A stretch of 50,000 nt of DNA from NCBI GenBank assembly GCA_012295275.1, contig CM022670.1:21085146-21135145 (forward strand), given 5' to 3'. This DNA comes from Chrysomallon squamiferum. Its lineage: Eukaryota; Mollusca; Gastropoda; Neomphalida; Peltospiridae. Below, piece by piece: positions 1 through 14,791 of this stretch (the stretch's first letter is position 1; each line of letters starts with the position of its first letter). Under the pieces are notes generated by a model that had not been told where the DNA came from, did no database searches, and saw only the letters and a program-made list of their open reading frames with translations. The translations under genes were made by a program, and so were the position numbers.

Positions 1-39
1 ACACTGGGTGTAATAGAGCTATTTAGTTTAAAAAGCCCA

Positions 40-40
<1 letters not shown>

Positions 41-83
<43 letters not shown>

Positions 84-98
84 TATTATTATTATTAT
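41..98. repeat. (AAT)n followed by (ATT)n, self-complementary
   Basis: About 42 nt of AAT triplets switch directly to about 16 nt of ATT triplets, which can fold back on themselves. Confidence 0.9.
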
Positions 99-242
99 CG
101 ACATTATCATTATTTTTATTATTTAAAACTTGGAGCTTATCCTGGTTAGCATATAAATATGTACTGGCATAAAGTGTGCTTCCACTTCATAAAGAAGATT
201 AAGATCCATTCTTCTGATTTCATAAACAGAAAAAAAAGAGAG

Positions 243-274
<32 letters not shown>

Positions 275-609
275 AATAAAAATAAAAAAGATCGATAGAA
301 AATTGTGAGAAAAGAGAGCGCGCGATGATGCGCTTTTACATTTTGAAAATTATTTCTAAAAGTGGATTAATGAGTCTTTCTACAAGTCCTGAAAAAGTTA
401 AGAAAAACAATGCATTATGACTGAAATATTCTGACACCCATTAATTATTTGTTATGAACTGTCGTTCGTTTTATTTATTTATTTATTTTAATATGAGAAG
501 AAAAAAAAAATAAAAAACACACACTGAATAGATTTCTTTTACGGTTTATCAAAAAAATCTTCTTTTATTTGTTTTCTTATAACTAGTAATGAATTTATTT
601 ATCCTTTTA

Positions 610-690
610 ACGAATACGTCATGGTATACTGGCTAGAACGGGAATTATCACAGTTGGCGTGTTATGGATACATCCAGCGCTCAGAAGTTT
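610..690 (+). mobile_element. Possible SINE-like fragment
   Basis: CATGGTATACTGGCTAGAAC followed by GGGAATTATCACAG resembles the GTGCACTGGCTGGAACGAG..AAATAGCCCA core of the same element. It is short and could be coincidental. Confidence 0.25.
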
Positions 691-1669
691 TGCGGATATT
701 CAACTAACTCCACTTACAACTCATTACAACCAACATTTAAAAATGTTTAACAATGTATTTATATGACGTCAGTTAAATAAATATTGAATGTTCAATCTCT
801 GGAAACTTTGTATTACTGTGTAGATGAATGAAAAATCGACGTCATTAGTAATACATGAATGAAAAACCAAAGCGAAAAATGTCAATGAAATTTACGCAAA
901 ACAATATTGTGAATAAATTTAGCAGATTTATTTACGTACTTTAACATACAATTAAAATATATAATAATGATGTCACTTATATTGTAATGCCCATATCACA
1001 TTCAGGAAAATTCAAAACAGAAACATTCCCACTTTTAATAAGAATTCTATTACCCAAAACTCAATAACAACAATAAATAAACAAATAAATAAATATATAA
1101 ATAAATAAATAACAATGAAGGGGGAGGAATAAATAAAACAAAACAAAATAAAATAAAATAAAAACCACAACTAACAATGCAAGAAAATAATAACATTTTA
1201 TTTCATATTTCCCTCTCCCAATCTTTAACAATGAATTCACAAAGACATATCATTAATCAATACAAGTAGCATATTTATACCTACTTCTGTATACTTGTAT
1301 ATATATATTCACACAGAAAACAATTTACCACTTACACATACTCACAGCCAGATCTAGGGACCAGCTTTAGAATGAATCTAAAATTTACTCTGAATATTTT
1401 ATTTTTATTTTTTCATTTACTTTTGCCTGAAGAATCCCAGGCATGTGAGCCACTCTGTGTCTCATACATTAATGGCACGTATTACATCTAAATCTGGAAT
1501 ATGTAATGAAAACGAACAATAATTTAATATAGTTTTATCCCAACCCAAGTTACTGTTAATGATGTGATTAATCCACCAATGATTAGTTGATAGATGAATG
1601 GCAACCTGGTAACAAGACTGGTTACACAAAGTAAGTTGATGCAACATTCATTTACATAAAAATAAATCT

Positions 1670-2150
1670 TACAAGACTAATATTCACAATACAAAGCTGA
1701 TGATTCACATAAATTGTAACTAAATAAATTATTTTGCATTACTTGTCTGAAGATTAAAACAAAATAAGAGTTAATAAATTATTCACATTTTAAGTTCATT
1801 ATTCACACAAAATTAAACTGAATATTCACATTTTTAAGCCAGTTAACATAAAATTAGACTGAGTATTCACATTACTAGCTATTAATTCACATAAAATTAA
1901 AATGAATATTCACGTTATTAAACTAATTCACATACTGAATAATTACATTGCAAAGCTGATTCACATGAAATTCATCATGAGTATTCACATTACTAGCTGT
2001 TGATCCAAGTAAGATTAGATTCAATGTTTACACTACTAGCTACTCATACAATTCAATGAACATTCAAACAACAAAGTGATCATCTGCACTCAGCTGATTA
2101 ATGATTCAAACACAAGCTGCTAATTGACAAAATCATTCAAGTTTAATTCA
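1670..2150. repeat. Degenerate tandem array of ATTCACAT-containing units
   Basis: The words TATTCACATT and ATTCACATAAAATTA alternate about every 20-25 bp, with ACTAGCT and AAGCTGAT spacers, giving an approximate unit of 43-50 bp and roughly nine worn copies. Copies are too diverged for exact borders. Confidence 0.65.
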
Positions 2151-2968
2151 ACACTAAGTATTAAATTTTTTTTTTTTTAAAATTCAAAATTTATCATTTA
2201 GTTTTATGAAATATTTTAATTAATTTTAAAAAGCTCAGTACTTCACATTCAAAAGATTTGTCAGAAACACAAAACACACCCAGGGTTATTCCGTTAGCTG
2301 TGGATTTTTCAAGTAAGAACAAAGTATTTTTACATGTTGATGAAAAATTAAGGTATTTATTACAAACACGGACTTCAAATATTAAATTACATATTAAAAT
2401 TCTAGTTTCATTTGTTTTTGAACATAATAGAATTTCACACACACCCAGTCACAGAAACACACATGTACACACACCCACACCATGTGCAATGACTATCTGA
2501 GGTAATGCTGAGTGAGTCAAAACAGGTAAAATATTTCCTGTTTATTTCTTGACGCTGAATTAAAACAGATTTCTCAAAATTTGTGGCCACTGCTACACAT
2601 TTCCATGTTAATTTGTACAAACTGAGAAATCACCTGTATTTTAGATAATTTTGTTTAATTAATGCTGTTGTGATATAAATAAAGATTGTGTGTTGGCTGG
2701 CCTGCAGTGTAACACAAACACAGAAATACTGTTTCCTAATAATAATTATGTTGTCTTTTTTTTTGTATTTAACACTTAATTCTGTTCTATAATTATTAAA
2801 CCTCACAATTTCTCTTTGGTTCAACACAATTTACAAAGTAAATGCTTTGACTGAAAATATTTCTAAATACTTAAATTTGAAATTATTCTCTCTTCTTAAT
2901 AATAAACAGCTATATCACACAACTATAGCTATTAAAAAAAAAAAAAATAAAAATATATAAGTAAACAA

Positions 2969-2970
<2 letters not shown>

Positions 2971-3025
<55 letters not shown>

Positions 3026-3040
3026 CATAATAATAATAAT
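2971..3040. repeat. (AAT)n microsatellite
   Basis: Nearly pure TAA triplets. The flanking words GTAAACAAATTAATAATAAT recur at about 3075, so the tract sits in a local duplication. Confidence 0.9.
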
Positions 3041-4287
3041 AAAAAAATTTAAAAGTAAAAAAAAAAAATTACATGTAAACAAATTAATAATAATGATAAT
3101 AATAATAAAAAATGAAAAGTAAAAAAAAAAAATAAAAATAAAATACATGAACATAAAGCTACACACACACAGAAAACCCCAATCAAATTAAAATTATTAT
3201 TAAAGCTTCAGTGAAACTTCCACATTAATAAATAATATGAGTCTTCTAATGTGTTTACAACAAACCAGTACATGAAAATCCATTCAGCTCCAGTAATTCA
3301 ATGACACACAATTGTCACTAATGGATATTAACCACAGACCATGTGGAAATGTAAAAATCAGACTGATAAATTATTTAGGCCCAACACATTTTTACTTTAG
3401 CTGTTAAAATAATGCAAGTATCCAGCAGCTAATACACATAGATCAATAAGTACCCAACTGCACTGAAAAGTGTGTAAACACAATGACTAAATTCTGTCAA
3501 AGGTTCTCAAAGTTTGAGAGCAACCCCCTTACTTTACTTGTTATCATTAGGGGTAAATTCAAGTAGACAATTCAACAAATACCACTACTGATTTATCCAA
3601 GTACTTGGTGACAACCAGTCTGTTGAATGATGCAGCCCACCTAGTGTTCATTTTCAGTCTCCCTGTTTATTACAAATGTACAGGCAATAAATGACTAACA
3701 TCATATTACAACTGTACATGAAATAAATAACACCTTATAACCACTGTTATTAAAAATAAGTGTTAGTGCCAGTGAAAATATTTTCACTTCTCTGTTATTA
3801 TTGTGTTGGTATTTAAAAATCGTAATAGATACATTTTTCAAAAGTGCTCACTGGTATGGGTATGTCCTGTCCCCCTGGTAGCATGTAATAATCCAGATAA
3901 AGAATGTTTCAGTTTAATACGGCACACAATTCTAAAATAATCTTATTTAGCAATGGACAGTGGTCAAGACTATATAGAAATGATGGAAGACCCACTGATA
4001 CCATGTGTTGGTCTATTCTTTTTTTTTGCAGCAAGAATTTTCTTTTTTTAAACACCTTCTAAGAGACAGGAAGAAATAAATGATAATGAAAACATTCAGC
4101 TTATAGCATCCACTCCCTTATTCTTCCCAGCCTTAACTTGATTGATCTAAACATACTTCTACTTCATAAAGAACATTACCATCTCTGGTAGCACACGTTA
4201 AGTACAAAATGGAAATGCTCATCACATAAATATTAGTGACTCTTATGGAGATGAAACTAAAACATTTTATGTTAATATTAATTTTTT

Positions 4288-4318
<31 letters not shown>

Positions 4319-5359
4319 TTTATCAAAATAAAAACTGTAACAACCAAAGTTTGTACAAAAAATATTTTAATAATTCTTCTTTTTTTTCATTTTCTTCTAT
4401 TTTAATGTCAGTTATTTAATAAGTCAGAAACAAAACATGCTTATATTGACATGGTAACAAATAACAAAAGAAACACAAAATTGAGACTAGTACTCACCAT
4501 TTATCCCATAAATATATTTTTTTAAGTTATGATCAACATTAAAGTTTTCTGATACAAGCTGTCTCTGTTATGTCTTTATTCATCAAGGTATAAGCAATGA
4601 AATGAGCAATAAAGGTATATATATATATATATTCAGATCTAGTGAGCATACCTATCATTTACCTTCTTTTTCTGACCAATGTTTCTTTTTCATTGTGCTT
4701 TAATAATGAACTGGCTTTGCTTCAGAAACATTTATCACAACTGTGATGACTGTCCTTATGAAATCAGGAATCTGCATTTGAAGTACGCACATACAAGGTA
4801 TCTCACAAGACGTACTGTATTTTAACATTTGTACTCCTAACACAAGGAATAATCATGAACATACAGCATTGCTGTAAATAAGTATTTTATATTGCATGTG
4901 GATAATCTTTTAATGTCAAATAATTAAAATGAGTAATTCTTAAATATATACATTTTTAAATCTAAATTCCTGTTGCAGTATATACGTGCTGAATGAATAT
5001 TTCATTTGGATGCTTTGTATAACGAATTATGAAAGACATTTTTAAACATGACTTGTCAATTAATTTGCAGAATAGTTTATAAAATTTGACTGCACGTGAA
5101 TATTTATTATAAAAATTTTTCAATAAGTCCAGAACTACGTTTTTAATGTGTCATTCTCAAAGAAAATACAGGTTCAATAAATGTTAAGTTTTACATTACA
5201 ATCTGCATTTCTTTCTGTACATATTAGTGTGACGTTCTTTGATAAATAACAAGTTTTGATTTTAGACATATAACATTGTTTTTGAAAACAAAAATGAAAT
5301 AAATTTGACCAACACATTATCTCAAGACATTCATGAAACATTAAAATACTACTGCTAAT

Positions 5360-5399
5360 AATGAGAGACACAGATAGACAGAGAGAGAAAGAGAAAGAG

Positions 5400-5432
<33 letters not shown>

Positions 5433-5486
5433 AAGAAAGAGAGCGAGAGAAAAAGGGAAAAGGGAGAAAGAAAGAGAGAGAGAGAT
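5360..5486. repeat. Purine (GA/GAAA) tract
   Basis: About 125 nt with almost only G and A on the plus strand, imperfect GA and GAAA units. Confidence 0.9.
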
Positions 5487-6999
5487 TATTTTGCTAAGAT
5501 TTCTTGTCATTTCTATTCAATGAACAGTTTGTGCATTGTCATTAGCAGTATATAGACATTTTCAGTCACACACAGATTTTCAAGTTTTACATTTTTTCCA
5601 CACATCAACACAGTACATCACAATTACATTTTAATTTAAAATGAACATGCATACATTAATAGCTTGCAAGCAACCTACCCACAAAATGCAGTGAAAACTC
5701 AGCAAATGAAAAACATTAATTTTCTTTCACAAAACATTGTTACAATTCTGTATCAATTGGAGAGGGGGTGTGCACAAACTTTCAGAAAAATAAGCTGAAC
5801 TTATTGAAGAAAATTGCAAAAATTAAATGAAAAGAAAAAAAAAGAAAAAAAAAAGAAGAAAATAATAATTTGGAAAGTCTACCCAATAGACTTGAAAATA
5901 AAATATTATGTTCTAGCTTTAAGCACTCTTTCATTATTTTTATTAAAAAAACCCAGAAAAAAACTTTTAAAAAGAAAAAAATAGTAACAAAAAAAAACAA
6001 CAAAAAAAAAAAAAAAAGTAAATATGTCCAAAATTCAGCAGTGAAATATATTATTATTATAATTACATGTCATATTATGTGCATGATTTATCATAAAAAA
6101 CTACTTCTCAAATATTAAAAAAAAAAAAATGCAGATTGTGCCAGTGTCTTCAATTATTCTCCAATCTTCATAATTTTAGCAAAAACCTAGTCTGCTGCAT
6201 TCAAATATCGATACAAACAAATTTTTAATTATATATGATGCTGCTCTTCAAATGACAGTGCAAATGTAATGAAGAAATACTTTTTCAGCTGTGTTAATTA
6301 TACAAAAAAATAATAATATGATGGTTCAGCTCAATTAACATCATATGAATATGAGTTGAAAACAAACAGCATTAACCAAACCAAAACATTTAAATTCAAG
6401 TCAACTGATAGTAAAGCCAAAACAAAAAGTTTAATATTGAATTTAAAGACGGTTTAAATCAAACCAAAATACGTGTTCTGCTATAAACCAAACCATAACA
6501 TATATTTATAAACATCTGCTAAAGTGACAGTACAAAATAAACCATAACTAAATAACCGATCAAAGTACAATACAAACCAAATCATAAAAAGATAACAAGA
6601 TTTTATCTTATCTTCCTATTAAATATTATGACACTGAAGTTTAAAACAAATATTTATAATGTTTTCCTGACTGTTAACTGGTATCACATGTATAACAAGA
6701 TATATAACGAAAAATATTTAATTTAATAAGAGTACAATTTTAAACTCTTTTTCGAGACAATTCATCATTCATTCAATTAAAAAAAAAAAAAAAAAAAAAA
6801 AAGATTGAAGGTGTAACCAACTGAAAAATACTGTTTTCTAGTTTCTGTCTTTATTATTATTATTAATGTGAATAAATTTAAAATATTTCATTGAATACAC
6901 TGCAGAAAAATAAAATCCCCATTTACCTCTCTCTCACAAATGGAAGCCATAACTTATCAATGTATATCACTGTAATCCAATATATGTATATTTTATTAT

Positions 7000-7134
7000 A
7001 GCATTTTCCCTTTATCTTATCTCTTTATTTTAATTATTAAGTCCTGAAGCATCATGGGATGTTCTGAGTTGTCTTTTTTAAATATATATATATATATTTT
7101 TTTATTATTATTTTTGGGGTGTTTTTGGGGTGTT
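7000..7134 (-). other. EIF5B: eIF5B 3' UTR with a candidate poly(A) signal
   Basis: After the stop the transcript reads through two copies of ACACCCCAAAAA, an A/T repeat and a short mixed segment. An AATAAA on the minus strand lies at 7029-7024, about 106 nt after the stop. Cleavage near 7000 is an inference. Other AATAAA words occur further downstream (for example 6854-6849), so the 3' UTR could be longer. Confidence 0.45.
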
Positions 7135-7242
7135 TCACATAATATCAAAAAGTTTCTTCAGTTCAACTATTAACAGCCAGTCCTGTTTCTGCATGTTCTC
7201 TCGGAAATAATTCTTCACCACATCAATAGAATCCCGTGTTAT
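7135..7242 (-). CDS. EIF5B: eIF5B exon 25 (C-terminal helices and stop)
   Basis: Residues 1192-1226 and a TGA stop at 7137-7135. [20 protein letters not shown], then [15 protein letters not shown]. Human ends DWQLIVELKKVFEII. These terminal helices are the docking site for the C-terminal tail of eIF1A. Acceptor TTTCAG at 7243-7248. Confidence 0.97.
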   Translation of the reverse strand: MTRDSIDVVKNYFRENMQKQDWLLIVELKKLFDIM

Positions 7243-8089
7243 CTGAAAATTTAAATTAAAATATTAAAATAAAATAAAATACAATTTTGGGCATATTAGA
7301 GTAGTAGACTAAGAAACAAAATCAATCTTCAGTACATCCAAACTGGTTTATTTATCATTCCAAAATGTTCCTTATTATCAGAGATTTTATTATAAATGTT
7401 AATGTTACAATTATAAAACCCCTTTTTTTAAAATATGTAATGTCAGTTATGTGTTTATTATTTTATTTTTCAACAGAAGATTACATCTGAAGGATACCTC
7501 CTCCACGAAACAGCTCACTGTAGATTATTTACCATTCCAGCCAGTGCTCAGTGAATACTATGAGGTTTCCTTTTAAGACTATGTTAAATCCTTAAAGTTT
7601 TGACATCCACAAACCAATATTTATTTTAATTTATTATTATGACAATGAAATAAGCATTTTGTTACAAAATTATCTATCCTATGATGATGGGTTTTAATAT
7701 TTTAAATTTTTTTCTACTATTTATTCAATACCACCTGTTTGGGTGACTGGGTGGTTTTATTTGTCTCATAAATAATCAACTGGATGGATATATATATATA
7801 TATATATATTAAATATAATCTTCTTAACTATTAACAAAAGTTTTCATTCTTTCATAAATGCATTTTTTTTTATTTATTTTTTTTTTTTTTTTTAAATAAA
7901 AAAAAAAAAAAAAAAAAAGTAAAATAAAAACAAACAAACAAAAATAAAAACACCAATATTACATCATCTCTTAAGTATAAATTTGAATCCTTTCTCTCTG
8001 CCTCTCTATCACGCACAAAAGGAAAGAAAAATAAACTCTAATTATTTTTGATAGCTTTGGCATGATGATATCACCTACCCATACCTTCA

Positions 8090-8135
<46 letters not shown>

Positions 8136-9021
8136 CACATGTGCAAAAAACCCTCCTGCACACAAACAAACTGGTATATTATTTCTGCTTGCTGCTGAAT
8201 GGGGCTTTTGATGAGAAAATCACAGGAAGTCACTGTCAGGCTGGCAATTCTACCTTCCTGTTTTCTTATACACCTTGTGAGGATAACAGGATGTCCGCTC
8301 TTCTTGTCTCATTAACAGTGCAGGCAGCTATCAGTATGTGCAAAACTTTTCTACACAGTGAATGTCAGACAATTAACAAACCAGATGAGGGGGCAAAAAA
8401 AAAAATAAAGAAGAAAAAAAATTAAAAAACAATATTTAAAATTTATTATTATTATTATTTTTTTAAATAGGAAAAAGAGGAGACTAAATAGAAAATGAAA
8501 TTAGTGAAAAAAAATTACCAAAAAAATTAAAAAAGGTTCTTTAAAATATACTTGTTAGAAATATTTAGAATATTTCTGTCCGTCTTCATATTTATATCCC
8601 TGTATGTTTGTTTAGTATGTATGTATGTATGTATGTATCAACATAAAGAACATAACAAAACATTTAAAAAAAGAATATAAAAGTAAAAAATAAAAAAGAA
8701 GAAGAGAGAAACAGTATAAAAACTAAAGTAAATAAAACAAAAATATAAAAAAAGAATACTGCATTACCTCAACGTTAGCAATTTTGTAATTTGTGTTCTT
8801 TTTTTTAATCATTAGCTATACAAATTTGCGGAATGCAATTTACATTGAGTTCACCTGGTGCAGGGTCGACCACAAAGATGTGATAAACGTTTAATAAAAC
8901 ATGATAACCACAACACACGGACTAAATCGACTGACAGAGCTTTGGGATGGGCTAGTTTCTGTCGCTCACTGTCAGTTTTACTGTATCAGATTAAAATACC
9001 AGCGATACAGAAGTGCACTGG

Positions 9022-9052
<31 letters not shown>

Positions 9053-9302
9053 ATCATCTGTCGGGCTATCAAAACAGAATAGGTTACATCCAAAACTTTG
9101 ATCAGGTTAATGCTTGTGAATGCTGCTCACTGTTTGTGCACATATGGGTAAGTATGTGGATGTTAAGTAAATAACATGGTTACAAAAAAAAAAATAATAA
9201 TAATAATTAAAAAAAAGGGAGAAAAGACTAATAAAATAATAGAAAGGTATTAATAAAAATTGTTTAAATATTTGTATAACTGAACACAGCCAAAAATAAT
9301 GA

Positions 9303-9338
<36 letters not shown>

Positions 9339-10217
9339 GTAAAGGATAAAGAAAGCAAACAACTTTAAAAAAATAAAAAAATGATAAAGTAAAAAATAAT
9401 ACATCCCACAAAAAATGCATTATATTAAAAAAATATATAAAATGAATAAAAGTATTTTAAAAAAAGATGCTATACCCCAACACTAAAATGCTCTAAAAAC
9501 AAAAACAAAAACCCTCCCCCAAGAAACATAACAAACATCCCACAAATAAACAAATAATGAAATACCAGTTTTTTACCTCACCTTTGTCTGTTATGACAAT
9601 TACAAAAATCATTGTTTTAAATAAATACCCTGCATGTTTGTACTACAACCGCAAAGACTAAATGTAGCAAGTATTTTATTATTCTAGACAGCATTCCATG
9701 CAGATTTACATGTTTTGTCAAGTGATAAGAAATATCTAATAGTTTCATGTGACATGCAGCCACAAACACATTACTTTAAGTGTGCATTTCAGGAAGCAGG
9801 TTATAACCTTTTGGTTAGGATCATGATCCAAGGAATGATGTGCTGCAAGATCAATCCTGGTTGCTGTCAATGTCTGTCACAGACCACAGAACAAGCCATG
9901 CCTAGACTATGATATAATCTTTTGACAACAGATTAGTCTTTGAGCAACCAGAGACAATAAATGCAGCTATATTTGGTTGGAGGGCATTCTATTTTTGAGT
10001 AAAAATATCAATTTCATATTTAGCCAGAACAGAACAATGCTCAGAAAATAGGTGAATCCTACAAAGAAAACAATCTGTGGACAAATGTAGAACAGCTCTT
10101 GACTAGACAGAGACATAATGACATTCTTTTTAATTTTTATCTCGAAGAAATTCTGGAAAATTAGTAAATAAATGTTGTTATTATTATTTTTAAACATTTT
10201 CCCTGAACTTAATTTCA

Positions 10218-10276
<59 letters not shown>

Positions 10277-13275
10277 CTTCTACATTATAGTAATTGCAAT
10301 ATATAAAACACTCATATGCTTAGCATAACATAAAATAGCATTGAATAACTTTGTAAGGTGACAAAAATGCACCAGAAACACTGAAAATTATAAAAAAACA
10401 CCCCAAAAAAACCATTGAAACAGAAGAAAACAAAATAAGATCAACAGGATGGGCTAAGACCAACAGACAGATTTTAATAATAAAACAGGTTTTTATACAG
10501 GATCTAGTAACAAACAGCACAGCAGTTGTTGTCAACACAAATAAATAAATAATAATAATAATAATAAAAAATCTTGGCTAGTCTGTGGAATGCTGCACAT
10601 CTTTGCTGATACAGTAATTTCTCAGTGGGGTATTTTTCAACACAACAATAGGTAGAACAATACACAAAGTCTGGGCTGAGGCAGACAACAAAGGCTGATC
10701 TATTTCAGCCCAGCAGGTAAATCAAAATAATATAACATTCCAATAAAATTATCTGTCATATCATTTATCATTAAATAATAAGATGTTTGTAATTATAGAG
10801 TTAGGATGGCCAAGGGTCGGGCATTTCTTTCTTCTTTTCTTTTGTCGTTTTTGTTGTTAAAAACAGAAAACAGACTGTATAAAATACTGCAGTCTGGGTG
10901 TAATTTAAGACATCTGTTTAGTAACTAGCAAAAAAAAAAAAAAAAAAAAAAAAAATGAAGACTGGAAAAAAAAAGAAAAAAGAAAGAAAAAAAAAAGATT
11001 TGTATTAAAGGGGATGGATTCTGTCATTTCCATGAATCAGTCAGGTAACTCTGATATTAAATAATGTAATTAGAGGCCAATGATAACTAGAGATAAATTT
11101 ATCTGATGTTCGCTTGCCCTCTGTTATCCCTTTCTTCTGAGAACATAATATTCTACAACACTCTTTCTCACTTCTGTGACCATCCCTTCTTTCTTTTTTA
11201 ACCAAGAAAATCCTTATCTCTTAAATACAACAAAGATAATTATCTTAATCTCTCTCTCTCCCCTCCCTCTCCCTCCTCTTGCTTTCTCCTTCATTTCTTA
11301 TATTTTTTCCAAATCTACTGCATTTACATCAGATAAGAATAAGGAAAATCTTTTTATTTTTCATTAAAATACACGTACCATCCCAATACTATTATTTACT
11401 TTTCTCCTTTATTTTACATACACCTTTCAATAGAATGTTTTATAAAACAGTCACAGCCCAATATACGCAGATGAGGATTGATCTTGTAACCCATCAGTCA
11501 AGCATTCAAAGCACAGAGTATCAGAAAGATACGAAAGAAATGATTTCTATTGTAGTGGCAATCAGTGAAGGTGAAAAGCTAAATATTTAATATGAGACAA
11601 CTGAATAGAGTTCAGGTTCGGCTAGGACGCGACTTATTAACTACGCTGAACTTATAATCTGACAGACAGAAAGACAGACTTGATGACACTAATAGCATTG
11701 ATGGAAAGAGGTCACCAAGTACAATAATAAACAGTCCATTTGACAACTGGCAGCATTCCCAAAAATCACTACTGGACATTTTTAATTTTTAATTTTTTTC
11801 CCTTTCTACCATAAATAATTGAAAAATAATAAAAAAAAACAATTATCACTTAATAACTGAATTTTTTGTTCACAATATCAATATTGATGATATCTTACCA
11901 AAGACTTTACTTTTTATTTTATTTTAATCGAAGTCTAATACAGGACAATATTCAGTGAAAAATTTTAATAGACATTTTTACTTTATTACAATAAACATTT
12001 ACCAGATATTTTATGAAGATTTAAAAATAAAATTAAAATTATAATACAAAATATTTTTGTGACCATTTTTGTCTTTATTTGAAGATTTTACTGAATTTAA
12101 ACTGTTAAATATATATTCTCAATTTTTATTTAGTTATTATTTTTTGGTAAATCAGAAATTTCACACTTTTATTTATTTATGACCAGTTTCAACTAATTTC
12201 TTTTTTTTATAACAAGAAACCTTTAATAAAACACGGTTCCTGTAAAAAAAAAAGTTAAAACAGATGCCACAGCTTAACACAGAAGATGCAGAAGACTTGC
12301 TGGAAGAGGACCAAACACGAATCACACACTTGAAAGGATGCTATAAAGTTTGCGCTAACCTTGCTAACAAGAATGTCCGAGTGGTCAAAGTGGCGGCCGT
12401 AAAGTTTTGGTGCTTCCCCGGGGATGGGTTCTATTTTAATGCACACTTCCTGTCCCTGCCTGGCCATGTCCACTGCCTTGTGATTGTTCTCAATACTCGT
12501 CACTCGTCCCAGCTCCACAAACTGCAAAATAAATAATGAGAAAGATAACAAATAAGTAAGTAAGTAACAAAAAACAAAACAACAACACACAAAGCAAAAA
12601 AAACAACAGCTTCTAAAACCATCAAAATAAAACACACCCATAAAAGTCCATTCCCCCTCTCAAAAAAAAAAAAAAGAAAAAAAAAAGGAACAAATAACTA
12701 CAAATGTGAATGTTTGTTTTTTTCAATGTTCATTACATGGCCTAGTTCACCTTCTATAAAAGAATAATATTATGATACCAATAAAAATACTAACACTAAT
12801 AATAATGGAAAACAAAAAACAAAAAACACCTGTACCACAATAACCCAACAGGTGAGATATTGATGTCACCGAAAATTTGAAAACTACATCACACATCTGA
12901 ATGAAAACTTTCCTTTCCTTCACCACCCCATCCCCTAAAACTGTCCTAATATAAAAAAAAAAAATCCAAATATATATATATAAAAAAAATCAAAAAAAAA
13001 TCTGTGAACATGTTTATTGACAGACATGATAATAGTCAAAACGTTGAACCTGTTTGTCAGTGAACTTAAAACCAAGATTTATCTCAGCTCATACTAAAAA
13101 GCCAAGAGCTGGAATATACAAAAGCTGTTTTTCAATAAGTCTTTTATCATGGACAGGAAATGGTTGTTGATAGGCTATCTCTTCGACCTGGTGTACCTTG
13201 CCAACATTACTTCTCGAGTCTATTGCTTTACCAGTAGATTCTTTTTTTTCAGTAATTTATAAAAGAAAAAAAAAG

Positions 13276-13316
<41 letters not shown>

Positions 13317-14293
13317 AAAAAATAGATGGAAATAATTCTACCATGGCTTGAAAATAAAGTCACTTTATGACATTCAGAGTTCTTTGTAGATCAGTCAAAA
13401 GAGTTGATAGATGAAATCATTATCTACAGTAAACTGAATTATCTGGTGTTATAAAAATATAAATGTGAAAGAGAGAGAGAAAAAAAAAGCTAGAAAAAAC
13501 TAAAAAAAAAAAAAACTAACAGAAAAAAAAAAGAAAAAAAAAGAACAGAAAAAAAAATTGAAAAAGCAGAAAAGAAAATGAATAAAAAAAAAAAAAATAT
13601 ATATATATTTATATATAAAAAATCATTGAAATATTTAACTTTCACAATCATGATTTTAAAAAGAAAAGAAAAAAAAAATAAATCAATGAATCAATAAAAT
13701 GAAACTGTTTAGAATTTTCATTCCTGAATGAAATTTAACAAATTTTATAGAGGTAAAACCAAAGAAACAAAACACAAATAAAATAAATCTTTATTATCTC
13801 TATTTCCTGAAAAGGAAAAATTCTGTAAAAATATTAATAATAATAATTTTAAAAAAAAGCCTTTAATATATACATTTCCTGTAAGAGAAGTGAAACAGAG
13901 TGAAAATCATAGACCCAATCAAACCACATCCTTTCTTTGATGTAAGAGCAGTCTTTGAAGTTGACTATTCTGAACAATACAACCCTTTGAGTGTAAGGGA
14001 TTAATCTTTTAACTGTTTGAGTACTTTAATCATTTGAAGTGGCTTTAACTAGGCAAAGATACAAAGCTAGGTAGCTGGTGGAATGCAATTAAATGGGGGA
14101 AAGTTATGGATCTATTTGACATAATGGCTCTTCAGAATGCTGCCCATATTTCACAGGATGTTTCAAAAGCCACCCGCTTTGTTATTAGTTGAGCTGTTTG
14201 AAAATTTGTCTTCTAAGAGACGTTTCAAAGAGAAGCAATTAATCCTTATTTTATTTTAAAATTATTTCTTTTTAACAAACAAAAAAAAAAGAA

Positions 14294-14330
<37 letters not shown>

Positions 14331-14733
14331 AACAAGAGAAAAGAAGAGTAATATTAGCCAGGCCACCTGGGTCTTTTCAAATATTTCATTTCAACAGTCT
14401 TGAACAAAAACAATTTATCCTCATAGTATCAGCATATTAAAAAAAGAAAATAGACATGCACATATATATACGCAAAATGAAGTGAAATGTCAAAACCTCT
14501 GCCATGGTCTATAATAGGTTGATCCAAAGATAAAAAGACAAATTACTATGCAATTAAAATAACATCAACAACATCAGCAACATTAATAAAAAGACCAAAG
14601 ACAATCTCATTATCACTAGCAGGCTGCTGGATTAATGATTTATTGATTTCTATATTCTTTTGAAAATTCAATATAATTTACATTAATTATTATTATTATT
14701 AATTTTGTTTATATTTCCAAATTATTTATTAAC

Positions 14734-14791
<58 letters not shown>

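Larger units (their letters stand above)
1..6999. other. Downstream flank, no gene recognised
   Basis: About 7 kb of AT-rich sequence beyond the presumed eIF5B 3' end. It holds (AAT)n tracts, A/T runs, a 120-bp purine tract, a degenerate ATTCACAT tandem array and a possible short repeat fragment at 610-690. The open frames present are short, low-complexity and unsupported. Confidence 0.6.
7243..12359 (-). other. eIF5B intron 24 (5.1 kb)
   Basis: A/T filler, (AC)n, (TG)n and (AAT)n tracts, two long A runs and a repeat 3' fragment near 11450-11530. More complex sequence lies at 8200-8380 and 8850-9060. No coding exon was recognised. Confidence 0.65.

Noticed and set aside
2915-3166. Frames of mostly Ile and Phe over AAT and A/T tracts
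   Set aside because: Direct translation of simple repeats. The same holds for the frames at 9107-9358, 16318-16659 and 28456-28845.
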